Positions 1 through 6,446 of a stretch of 15,344 nt of DNA are shown piece by piece. The position numbers and the translations under genes were made by a program. A model generated the notes under the pieces. That model ran no database searches, was not told where the DNA came from, and saw only the letters and a list, made by a program, of their open reading frames with translations. The stretch's first letter is position 1; every line of letters begins with the position of its first letter. This DNA comes from JBNJEA01 sp051745395 (GTDB taxonomy: Bacteria > Desulfobacterota > Desulfobacteria > Desulfobacterales > Desulfosalsimonadaceae): assembly GCA_051745395.1 (NCBI GenBank), contig JBNJEA010000073.1, positions 1 through 15,344 on the forward strand, read 5' to 3'.

Positions 1-2139
1 ACCGCCAAGCGCGTGGGCGGCGAAATCCTGCCGGAGCTTTTGGGCGTGCCGGCGATGGAAGACATTTTCCGGTATTCCCGGCGAAAGACAAGCCCGTTGG
101 AGATATCGCGCCGGGAAACATTTCAGCTTTTGTCCATTCTTCCCTTCTGGGCGTTTCGGTTTCTTGCAGTCAAGGCCCACAAGTCGCCGGTCAAAAAGGT
201 CTGGAAACTGGTAAGCCAGCTGCGGTCCCATTTTTACGTGATGAATGAAACCGGGGGGATTGCGCATACCATTCCGGATCATGAAAAACTGCTTGCCAAA
301 GGGACAAACGGTATTATCAGCGAAATTTCCGGGCATCAGGACCAGACGGCCGCCGGTTCCGAAAAATGGCACTTCTATGAAGCCGCAAAAATCAGCGCGG
401 ATGCCTTTGCCCGGTTGTGCAAGCGATACAGGACGCTTGCCGAAGACATGGCGGCTGTTGAGCCGGACCCGCAAGCCCGGCAAAACCTGGAAGAAATTGC
501 CGCGTGTTTTAAAAATATCCCCGAAAACGGGGCGAACACCTTCCGGGAAGCGCTCCAGCTTGCCTATCTGGCCCATATTGCCATAATGATCGAGAGCCTG
601 GACAACTCCATCGGGCTCGGGCGGATGGACCAGTTCCTTTATCCCTATTATAAAAAAGACATTGAAAGCGGCAGGTTAACACCGGAGCAGGCAAAAGAGC
701 TTGTCGCGGCGTTTTCCATCAAGATGTGCGAGCTGGTGCCGGTATTTCCCCAGCGGGTGGTGAATTTTCACGGCGGTTTCTACAATGCCCAGGTGGTCAC
801 CGTGGGCGGGGTGGATAAAGACGGCCATGATGCCACAAACGAGCTGACCCATATTTTTCTGGAAGTGATGAATGCGCTTCGCATGCGCGAGCCTAACTAT
901 CATGCCAGGCTTCATGCCCATATGCCGGCGGCCTATTTTGACCGGGTGGTTTTCAATCTCAGCACCGGCGCCAACACGCCGTCGCTTTACAACGATGACG
1001 TGATCATTGAGACCATGTGCAAAAACGGCTACGCCCCGGAAGATGCCAGAAACTACGCCAACGTGGGGTGCGTGGAACCGATTGCGCCGGGCAAAACCTT
1101 TGCCTCCACAAACGCGGCCATGGTCAATGTGCCGCTGCTTTTGGAGCTTGCCGTAAACCAGGGCCGGCGGTTTGGCTCGCCCGTCCGCACCGGGGCAAAA
1201 ACCCCGGCGGCATCCCGGATGGCGGACATAAAGGATGTTACGGCCGCGTTTGAGACCCAGCTTGCGTGGCGGGTCAAAAAACTTATCGGAGATCTTCAGG
1301 GACTGGAGCGGGCGAACCGGGTGTATCATCCCACGCCGTTTACCAGCATGCTGCACGAGGGCTGTATTGCTTCCGGCCGATGCACCACCGCCGGCGGGGC
1401 GGTCTATAATTTTTCCGGCATCCAGGCGGTGGCGCCCTCGGCAGTGGGCGATGCGCTCTATGCCATTGACCGGGTCGTATTCAAGGATCGCCGGATGACG
1501 CTGCCCGAACTGGTCCGGATGCTCAAGAAAAATATCCCGGATCCGAAATGGGCGGCCCGCTTAAAGCAGCTTCAAAAGTACGGCAATGACTATGCAGACG
1601 TGGATCAATGGACGCTTTACGTGGCCGACGCCTTTGGCAGGGCCCTTGAGGGGTATGAAAACACGCGGGGCGGCAAGTACGTGATGGGAATCTATTCGGA
1701 TACGATCCATGAGTACTTCGGCCGCATCACCGGTGCTCTGCCCCATGGCCGGAGGAAGGGCGAGAGTTTTCCCTCGGGCATATCCCCGGGAAACGGCTTT
1801 GACAGACAGGGCCCCACCGCGCTTCTCAATTCCGCAAACCGGTTTGATTTTACAACCATTCCCAACGGCATTAACTTCAATCTCAAGTTTTATCCCCACA
1901 CGGTAAGCGGTGAAAAAGGGCGGGCACTTCTTTCCGCCCTGCTGAAAACCTATTTCAAACAGGGCGGCATGCAGGCGCAGCTAAACGTGATTGATCCCGA
2001 AGAGCTGAAAAAAGCCCGGGACAACCCGGAGCTTTACCCGAACCTGGTTGTTCGGGTTTCCGGATACACGGTATATTTCAAAGATCTTGCCCCGGCGGTA
2101 CAGGATGAGATTATCCAGCGGAGCACGCTTGCGGCATAG
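1..2139 (+). CDS. Glycyl radical enzyme, PFL-like family (5' truncated by window edge)
   Basis: This is a pyruvate formate-lyase-like glycyl radical enzyme. These cytoplasmic enzymes are activated by a radical-SAM partner and use a backbone glycyl radical and an active-site cysteine for C-C, C-N, C-O or C-S cleavage. Reading frame 1 is open from the first base, with 712 codons visible; family members run near 780-850, so about 80-120 N-terminal residues are missing. The active-site loop reads VGCVEP (Cys at codon 357, Glu at codon 359). The CxE arrangement is typical of the dehydratase and lyase branch (glycerol, propanediol and hydroxyproline dehydratases, choline and isethionate lyases) and unlike PFL itself, which has Cys-Cys. 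The glycyl radical loop is RVSGYTVYF, with Gly at codon 688, 25 residues from the end. The loop after the cysteine (APGKTFASTNAAM) and the YNFSGIQAVAPSAVGD segment do not match a subclass I can name, so the substrate is unassigned. The activase is not in the window. Confidence 0.93.
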   Translation, partial: TAKRVGGEILPELLGVPAMEDIFRYSRRKTSPLEISRRETFQLLSILPFWAFRFLAVKAHKSPVKKVWKLVSQLRSHFYVMNETGGIAHTIPDHEKLLAKGTNGIISEISGHQDQTAAGSEKWHFYEAAKISADAFARLCKRYRTLAEDMAAVEPDPQARQNLEEIAACFKNIPENGANTFREALQLAYLAHIAIMIESLDNSIGLGRMDQFLYPYYKKDIESGRLTPEQAKELVAAFSIKMCELVPVFPQRVVNFHGGFYNAQVVTVGGVDKDGHDATNELTHIFLEVMNALRMREPNYHARLHAHMPAAYFDRVVFNLSTGANTPSLYNDDVIIETMCKNGYAPEDARNYANVGCVEPIAPGKTFASTNAAMVNVPLLLELAVNQGRRFGSPVRTGAKTPAASRMADIKDVTAAFETQLAWRVKKLIGDLQGLERANRVYHPTPFTSMLHEGCIASGRCTTAGGAVYNFSGIQAVAPSAVGDALYAIDRVVFKDRRMTLPELVRMLKKNIPDPKWAARLKQLQKYGNDYADVDQWTLYVADAFGRALEGYENTRGGKYVMGIYSDTIHEYFGRITGALPHGRRKGESFPSGISPGNGFDRQGPTALLNSANRFDFTTIPNGINFNLKFYPHTVSGEKGRALLSALLKTYFKQGGMQAQLNVIDPEELKKARDNPELYPNLVVRVSGYTVYFKDLAPAVQDEIIQRSTLAA

Positions 2140-2411
2140 GCGGTAATGCAAACCTTGATTTTCAATTTTGCTCATCTGCTGCGTCTTGGAAATTGGGGGC
2201 TTGAAAGGTCTGCTCCGTTTCGGCGGTTGCCGAAAGCCTTCGGATACCGCGAATCGGTGGTTGGGTAAAGTCCGGAAAAATGTTTGAGATGTCTTGAAAA
2301 TATCATGGTTTGGTCACGCGGCTGTAACAAAAGGGCTTTACATTGCGCTCAGTAAGTTAGACGGGTACGGATGCCGACTGTTGAGAGATTGTTCCAGGAG
2401 GTTAAAATAAA
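2140..2411. other. 272-bp intergenic leader between glycyl radical enzyme and HMA_2 gene
   Basis: No gene is visible here. It holds a 7-bp perfect hairpin at 2218-2235 (TTTCGGC, loop GGTT, GCCGAAA) without a T-tract, and one copy of the octamer CGAATCGG at 2250-2257. That octamer also occurs twice in the leader of the ATPase operon at the other end of the window. No convincing sigma-70 promoter was found. The stretch ends in the strong ribosome binding site of the next gene, AGGAGGT at 2396-2402. Confidence 0.5.
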
Positions 2412-2783
2412 ATGTCACACTACATCCATCACGTTCCGGGGCGATTGCGGATTCGTAGCCAGTTGTTGAAAAACAACCATCAGATGTTAGAAGATGTCAA
2501 GAAATGCTTCAGGGGAGCCGCCGGCATTGAGCATATCAAGGTCAGTCCGGTAACCGGCAGCGCCCTGATCCGATACGACCCCAATGAAATCAAATCGGAC
2601 CAGATCCTGTCCATATTACACGACTGTGAATATGTGGATGTCTACCAGGCCAAATCACTGGATGAAAAATTAACCGCCTCTGTGTCCAGGGCGGGCCACT
2701 TCGTGGGAAAAGCCTGTTTAAACCTGTTTGTCGACCATGCCCTGCAGGGCAGCCGATTGGCCCTGCTTTCGGCATTTATTTAG
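2412..2783 (+). CDS. Small HMA_2-like (heavy-metal-associated-like) protein with VPGRLRIR motif
   Basis: A 123-residue protein. The first ~75 residues form a ferredoxin-like HMA_2-type domain: HHVPGRLRIRS at 5-15, then a helix, then VSPVTGSALIRYDP at about 44-57 as the beta-hairpin. The CxxC of classical HMA metal chaperones is absent; its place is taken by the arginine-rich GRLRIR. The tail (SRAGHFVGKACLNLFVDHALQGS, in two parts, about 91-113) is amphipathic and similar in style to tails seen in HMA_2 proteins near P-type ATPases. The start is fixed by AGGAGGT nine bases upstream. The same motif recurs in the two HMA_2 proteins encoded at 13799-14332 and 10769-13777, although this gene stands alone, about 11 kb away. 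Its role is unknown; metal or phosphate-metal binding, or ATPase regulation, is inferred. Confidence 0.8.
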   Translation: MSHYIHHVPGRLRIRSQLLKNNHQMLEDVKKCFRGAAGIEHIKVSPVTGSALIRYDPNEIKSDQILSILHDCEYVDVYQAKSLDEKLTASVSRAGHFVGKACLNLFVDHALQGSRLALLSAFI

Positions 2784-2821
2784 CCCGCCGCTGATCATCA
2801 TATTTTTTCTGAAAACGTTTT

Positions 2822-2855
2822 AACCCTTCAAGCGTATTGTTTGCGGGGTTTTTTT
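2822..2855 (+). terminator. Possible rho-independent terminator after the HMA_2 gene
   Basis: AACCC (2822-2826) pairs with GGGTT (2846-2850), with an inner CAA/TTG pairing (2829-2831 with 2841-2843) and a seven-T run at 2849-2855. The stem is short and contains a mismatch, so the call is weak. It lies 38 bp past the stop of the HMA_2 gene, between convergent genes, which is where a terminator is expected. Confidence 0.35.
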
Positions 2856-2930
2856 CGGATATTCGAACCGTATTGCTAAAGAGCCTGAAGTCTTTCACTT
2901 GATTTTTCCGGATAACCAAACATCCTTTTA

Positions 2931-3686
2931 TTAATACGCCCGGCACTTCACCGGTACGGCCTGCCTCGCGAGACGGTGACAGACGTCGCCGTACCGATAA
3001 AAGCGATGGGTGCCGCAAAGCAGGCGTTGCAGGTCACCGGCTAAGGGCAGGTGGAGGTCCTTCGGATGGATGGCCACCCGCAGCGGGGTTCCCATCAACC
3101 GATTGAAGGTATTGGATATGCGAAGGGTGCGGGTTCGAAAGACGTTGTCGGCCATGTAGCCGACCACGGGCATCCGGTAAAACCGGTCCGCCCGGCTGTC
3201 ATAGAGGCCGAACAGGGTTTCGTAGAAGCGAAACGGCAGGGCTTTCAATGCCTTGCGGGAAATCCTTCCCATGGCCCACGCCGGCGGTACATAAAGTTGA
3301 GGGGCGTTTAGGACCATGGCCTCGAACCAGTCATGACAGCGCAAAATGATGGTTTCGATCTCACCGGCGCTGCGCGACAAATGCTCGGCTTCGTGCTGGG
3401 ACAATACCTGGCCGTGGAGCCGATGCCAGGGGGTGCGCCGGGAGGCGGCATGATGGGCCCAGCCATGGCCGGCAAGATCGACGCCTTCGTCCTGGAGGCC
3501 TTCCAGGTAGACGATTTCGGAAACCGACCAGCCCGCATCCGGCACCACCAGCAGGGTGATCGGCCAAACGGCAAGTGTTTTGAGCCACTCGATAATGCCG
3601 GCCACGTCCGGCAGCGCCGCCGGCGTGACATCGTGAATGGAGACAATGGCTGCGCCGGGGCCATTGATGCCTTGATACATGGTCAT
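2931..3686 (-). CDS. DUF2334 / polysaccharide deacetylase-like protein
   Basis: A 251-residue protein of the DUF2334 branch of the carbohydrate esterase 4 (NodB-like) fold, which usually removes acyl groups from sugars with a divalent metal. Visible metal-site motifs are SIHDVTPA (Asp19), HGWAHH (His74, His78) and AIHPKD (His207), plus PPAW at 134-137, a substrate-groove motif. I chose the ATG at 3684-3686: AAAAGGCGG lies six bases upstream, and the conserved beta strand GAAIVSIHD follows at once. The longer frame to 3782 would overlap the glycosyltransferase gene and adds unconserved, basic sequence. It is the last gene of the sulfotransferase-GT4-DUF2334 operon, 23 bp after the glycosyltransferase. 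It probably edits the sugar of a glycolipid or glycan made by its neighbour. The substrate is unknown; no signal peptide is visible, so it is likely cytoplasmic. Confidence 0.85.
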   Translation of the reverse strand: MTMYQGINGPGAAIVSIHDVTPAALPDVAGIIEWLKTLAVWPITLLVVPDAGWSVSEIVYLEGLQDEGVDLAGHGWAHHAASRRTPWHRLHGQVLSQHEAEHLSRSAGEIETIILRCHDWFEAMVLNAPQLYVPPAWAMGRISRKALKALPFRFYETLFGLYDSRADRFYRMPVVGYMADNVFRTRTLRISNTFNRLMGTPLRVAIHPKDLHLPLAGDLQRLLCGTHRFYRYGDVCHRLARQAVPVKCRAY

Positions 3687-3709
3687 CTGATTCCGCCTTT
3701 TCCCGATCC

Positions 3710-4888
3710 TCAGCCGGCCGCCCGAATGCCGGTTTCGGCAGATGCATTCTTTTTGGCGATCTGCTCCAGCAGGTCCACCCACTGGGCGACGGTCAGCCGG
3801 TTAAAATCCGTTGCGGCGGCATGGGCCTTTTCCGTGACCGCCAGACGCTCGCCAAAGGGTATGTTGTAAAGCCGGTCCACGGCATCGGCGAGGTGTTCCG
3901 ACGCACCCTTGGCGTAGACGCCTTCGGCCAGATCCGGCCAGTTCAGTATGCCGCACCGGTGGGATACCTGGACCATGCGCCTTCTGGCCATGGCCTCCAG
4001 GGCGATGGTGCCAAACGACTCCACCGCTGAAGGCAGCACCAGCATGTCCGCGGCATCGATGACCGCCCGGACCCGGTTTCGCGAAACCCAGCCCACGTAT
4101 TCGACGTTTTCCATCCGGGCGGCCTTCGCCTCGACCGCCCCGTGCAAGGGGCCGTCGCCCGCAAAGACAAACCGGATGCGGGGCAGCCGCTCGGCGGCTT
4201 CGAGCACCTCTCCGACGTTTTTTTCCTGCGCCAGCCGGCCGGCATAGCAGACCGAGGAAAGATCGCGGTGCAAGGGCGCAAACGGGGCGGACAAAAAGGG
4301 GCGCGCAATGGGTGTGCCGATCATTTTCACCCGGCGGGCGCCGTCGCGCAGTGCCCCGTCGATCATCTCGCCGCTGTTGCCGACCACCACGTCGCTTCCG
4401 GAAAAAATCATCCGGTTGAATCCCCGCATGCCCAGGCGGCTTAAGCCGCTGGAAACGCTGTTCCAGTACAAGTCGGTGAGCTTGTCGTACTGGGTGTGAT
4501 AGCCCGAACAAATCGGGATGCCGAGGTAGCGTGCCATTAAAAAACCGTAGAGACCATATGGGCCGGGCGTGGGGATGACCACCGCGTCCGGGCGGATCTG
4601 CCGCAGCCGTTTCCAGACCGGTTGTATCTTGGGCAGGTAGAGCCGCTGGGTTTCATCCCCCGGCAAAGACAGGGTCAGCCGGTGCAGATCGTCGGCAGAC
4701 ACGACGCCGGGGCTCATCAGTTCGGCGATTTCCACGTGATCGGACAAGTGGTCGACCAAGTCCTCGTAGTAGGAACCGACGCCGTTTCGGCTGGCGATGG
4801 CGTCGGACAGAAACAGCACCCGCAGCTTTTTGGGGTTTTTCCAAAACGCGGGCCTGTGCTTAGCAGAAACCGTATTGGCCGGATACAT
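3710..4888 (-). CDS. Glycosyltransferase family 4 (group 1)
   Basis: A 392-residue retaining GT-B glycosyltransferase, transferring a sugar from a nucleotide-sugar donor. The N-terminal Rossmann domain starts at LRVLFLSDAIASRNGVGSY (22-40), with the nucleotide-side loop rich in glycine; SGYHTQYDK (128-136) is the acceptor-side histidine motif of PimB/MgdA-like lipid glycosyltransferases. The C-terminal domain has YAGRLAQEKN (215-224, Arg218 and Lys223 binding the donor phosphates), FAGDGPL and the E-x7-E motif ESFGTIALE (Glu290, Glu298). There is no transmembrane segment; family members bind the membrane peripherally. The start ATG at 4886-4888 has AAGGAG five bases upstream. It lies 59 bp after the sulfotransferase and 23 bp before the deacetylase-like gene, in one operon. 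The acceptor may be diacylglycerol or a glycolipid (inference from the btaAB neighbourhood); a cell-surface glycan is the alternative. Confidence 0.92.
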   Translation of the reverse strand: MYPANTVSAKHRPAFWKNPKKLRVLFLSDAIASRNGVGSYYEDLVDHLSDHVEIAELMSPGVVSADDLHRLTLSLPGDETQRLYLPKIQPVWKRLRQIRPDAVVIPTPGPYGLYGFLMARYLGIPICSGYHTQYDKLTDLYWNSVSSGLSRLGMRGFNRMIFSGSDVVVGNSGEMIDGALRDGARRVKMIGTPIARPFLSAPFAPLHRDLSSVCYAGRLAQEKNVGEVLEAAERLPRIRFVFAGDGPLHGAVEAKAARMENVEYVGWVSRNRVRAVIDAADMLVLPSAVESFGTIALEAMARRRMVQVSHRCGILNWPDLAEGVYAKGASEHLADAVDRLYNIPFGERLAVTEKAHAAATDFNRLTVAQWVDLLEQIAKKNASAETGIRAAG

Positions 4889-4947
4889 AGAAACTCCTTT
4901 TTTATTTTGCGATATATATTTCCCGGAAAACTTCCCCCAACCGGCGG

Positions 4948-6165
4948 CTACATTGCCGGGCGCCGCCGGACATTTGTCCGGGTCAAGCCGTTGGGGGCGT
5001 CATAGCCGTAGCGGTCAAACACATCGGAAAAGCGTTTATAGATGTCTTCTTCCGTGAGGCCGAATTGGGCTGGATCATAATGATGGCCGCTTTGGTAAGA
5101 CTGCTGCCGCCGGTCGATGGCGTGCAGCCGGTCCCCGAATTCCGGCGCTATGGCATAACCGAATCGATGGTAGACGGATTTTACGATTTCGGCGGGCTTT
5201 GTCTTTACATCTTCGTATCGCAGCAGATCCCGGCGACTGTCCGGCAGAGAGGGCAGCGCCTGCGCCAGGTGACTATAGGCATAACGCTGTACCGCGATCA
5301 TCTGCTCGCAAAACGCGGTGCCGGTATCGTTTCCAAATATGGCGGCCCCGGATGCCATGGAACTCAGATGCGATGGAATCGCCGCCAGGGGGTTGCGCAC
5401 GGTGCCGATGATGCGGCAGTCCGGAAACGTTTCGTTTAGCGCCTCGATCATGGGGGCAAAGGCGACGTTTTTCGACAGCAGCACCCGTTGGCTGCCGTGC
5501 ACGTAGAGGTGGCGCTGCAGGCAGGTTTTATAAAACGCCATGACGCGCTCTTTTTCCTCCGGGGAGGCCGCATCGTCGAACCGCGCCAGGTACCCCAGTT
5601 CCTCCGGAAACGGAAACGGCAGGATCAGAAGAAAACAGGCGTAAACCGGCACCAGGGCCAGGTAGTCTTCCTCCGGGTCGGATAGCGATATCTGATGGAT
5701 GGCATCGAGGCTTGCAAAGGCCTTTTTTTCGATCCAGCCGATCAGCCGGGAAATCGGCGCTCCGATCCATCGATCCACCCGGCCCAGGCCGAAGATGATT
5801 TTGCGCTCGGTAATCGACGGCGCCAGGATCAGCTCCCATGTCGCCACGGTGGTAAAGCGGTTGGTGTCTTCGGCCAGCAGCCGATGGAAAAAGGTGGTCC
5901 CGCTTCTTGGCACGCCCACGATAAACAGGGGCGCCTTGACCGTTATTTTGCGGTAGCCGGAAAACAGCACCTCGTCCATCACAAAGCCCAGCCAATGGAC
6001 ACTCTGCACAATAAACAAAAGCGGCAGAAAGCCGGCCATCACCAGGCCGCGCTTAACCGTCAGACGGGCCTGGGTGTGGCCGGTCCGGAAAAATGTTTTG
6101 CGGCACAACCGGAAATACGTGCGGTAACTGCCCCAAATCTGTTTCAACAGGGAAAATTCAGCCAT
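4948..6165 (-). CDS. PAPS-dependent sulfotransferase family protein with N-terminal hydrophobic segment
   Basis: A 405-residue sulfotransferase (Sulfotransfer_3-like), which transfers sulfate from PAPS to a hydroxyl group. The 5'-phosphosulfate-binding loop is FIVGVPRSGTTFFH (81-94) and the 3'-phosphate-binding element is RIIGTVRNPLAAIPS (251-265, with Arg257 and Ser265). Residues about 41-68 form a hydrophobic stretch ahead of the catalytic domain, suggesting a membrane-anchored or membrane-associated enzyme and hence a lipid-like acceptor. The C-terminal helix region YRHFGYAI-like (VYHRFGYAI) is typical of the family. The start ATG at 6163-6165 has GAAGGT five bases upstream. It is the first gene of the leftward operon and diverges from the PHP-glycosyltransferase gene across a 281-bp control region. 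Together with the two downstream carbohydrate enzymes it could make a sulfated glycolipid; this is inference. Confidence 0.88.
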   Translation of the reverse strand: MAEFSLLKQIWGSYRTYFRLCRKTFFRTGHTQARLTVKRGLVMAGFLPLLFIVQSVHWLGFVMDEVLFSGYRKITVKAPLFIVGVPRSGTTFFHRLLAEDTNRFTTVATWELILAPSITERKIIFGLGRVDRWIGAPISRLIGWIEKKAFASLDAIHQISLSDPEEDYLALVPVYACFLLILPFPFPEELGYLARFDDAASPEEKERVMAFYKTCLQRHLYVHGSQRVLLSKNVAFAPMIEALNETFPDCRIIGTVRNPLAAIPSHLSSMASGAAIFGNDTGTAFCEQMIAVQRYAYSHLAQALPSLPDSRRDLLRYEDVKTKPAEIVKSVYHRFGYAIAPEFGDRLHAIDRRQQSYQSGHHYDPAQFGLTEEDIYKRFSDVFDRYGYDAPNGLTRTNVRRRPAM

Positions 6166-6230
6166 AATTTACCTTCTTTGAAAAAAAAGGTAAGCGTAAC
6201 GCATGAATGCAACAATTTTATGAAACTCCG

Positions 6231-6248
6231 ATGTCGTCTTTGTGTCAT
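6231..6248 (+). promoter_or_regulatory. Pho-box-like direct repeat (upstream copy)
   Basis: ATGTCGT, spacer CTTT, GTGTCAT. This compares with the PhoB box of two CTGTCAT-type heptamers separated by 4 bp: five of seven and six of seven bases agree, and the spacing is the canonical 11 bp. It lies about 200 bp from the start of the PHP-glycosyltransferase and has no good -10 at the expected distance, so it would be an upstream binding site if real. Confidence 0.4.
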
Positions 6249-6272
6249 CGCAGCCGCAGGAAAGATCCAGAA

Positions 6273-6291
6273 AAAACAGCATCGCTGTTTT
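6273..6291. repeat. 8-bp perfect inverted repeat (AAAACAGC / GCTGTTTT, 3-nt loop)
   Basis: AAAACAGC, loop ATC, GCTGTTTT. Read on the minus strand the hairpin is followed by TTTTTT, so it could terminate a short leftward transcript or attenuate one. It could equally be an operator between the divergent operons. Confidence 0.55.
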
Positions 6292-6310
6292 CACAGAATC
6301 ACCACATGAT

Positions 6311-6365
6311 TTGTCGTAAATCTTCGTTTCTCCGTCACTTTTTCGTCAAACTCCTACCTTAATTT
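6311..6365 (+). promoter_or_regulatory. Pho-box-like repeat array with candidate -10
   Basis: The best pair is CCGTCAC (6332-6338), spacer TTTT, TCGTCAA (6343-6349), giving GTCA cores exactly 11 bp apart. A further half-site TTGTCGT lies at 6311-6317, about two turns upstream. TAATTT at 6360-6365 lies 10 bp after the pair, the usual distance between a PhoB box and a -10 element. The start codon of the PHP-glycosyltransferase is about 80 bp further on. The match to consensus is partial. Confidence 0.38.
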
Positions 6366-6381
6366 GTCTTCCGTAAAGCAG

Positions 6382-6396
6382 CCGATCCCGGATCGG
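6382..6396. repeat. 7-bp inverted repeat CCGATCC-C-GGATCGG
   Basis: A perfect dyad with a single central base, 51 bp before the start of the PHP-glycosyltransferase and about 20 bp after the candidate -10. It is either an operator or a hairpin in the leader RNA. The core ATCCCGGAT is shared with another dyad at 14354-14368. Confidence 0.5.
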
Positions 6397-6404
6397 TTCG
6401 CCGT

Positions 6405-6420
6405 CGGTTTGCAGAAACCG
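6405..6420 (+). repeat. Small hairpin just upstream of the PHP-GT ribosome binding site
   Basis: CGGTTT, loop GCAG, AAACCG: a 6-bp perfect stem ending 13 bp before the GGGAG ribosome binding site. It may shape the 5' end of the mRNA. Confidence 0.35.
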
Positions 6421-6446
6421 CAAATGACAAAAAGGGAGACAGACAA

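Larger units (their letters stand above)
6166..6446. other. Divergent control region between the two lipid/glycan operons
   Basis: 281 bp without a gene. It contains two sets of GTC(A) direct repeats with 11-bp spacing (6231-6248 and 6311-6349), an 8-bp inverted repeat at 6273-6291, a 7-bp inverted repeat at 6382-6396, a 6-bp hairpin at 6405-6420, and the ribosome binding sites of both flanking genes (GAAGGT read leftward at 6171-6176; GGGAG at 6434-6438). It must hold the promoters of both operons. I did not find a convincing leftward sigma-70 promoter. Confidence 0.6.

Noticed and set aside
2171..2187. CATCTGCTGCGTC stretch resembling a repeat I associate with Desulfobacterota intergenic DNA
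   Set aside because: Only one partial copy is present in the window, so it cannot be supported as a repeat.
2218..2235. Terminator for the glycyl radical enzyme
   Set aside because: The 7-bp stem is perfect but is not followed by a T-tract and is about 80 bp past the stop codon.
3687..3782. N-terminal extension of the DUF2334 gene to 3782
   Set aside because: It overlaps the glycosyltransferase gene; the ATG at 3686 has AAAAGGCGG at good spacing and begins just before the conserved strand.
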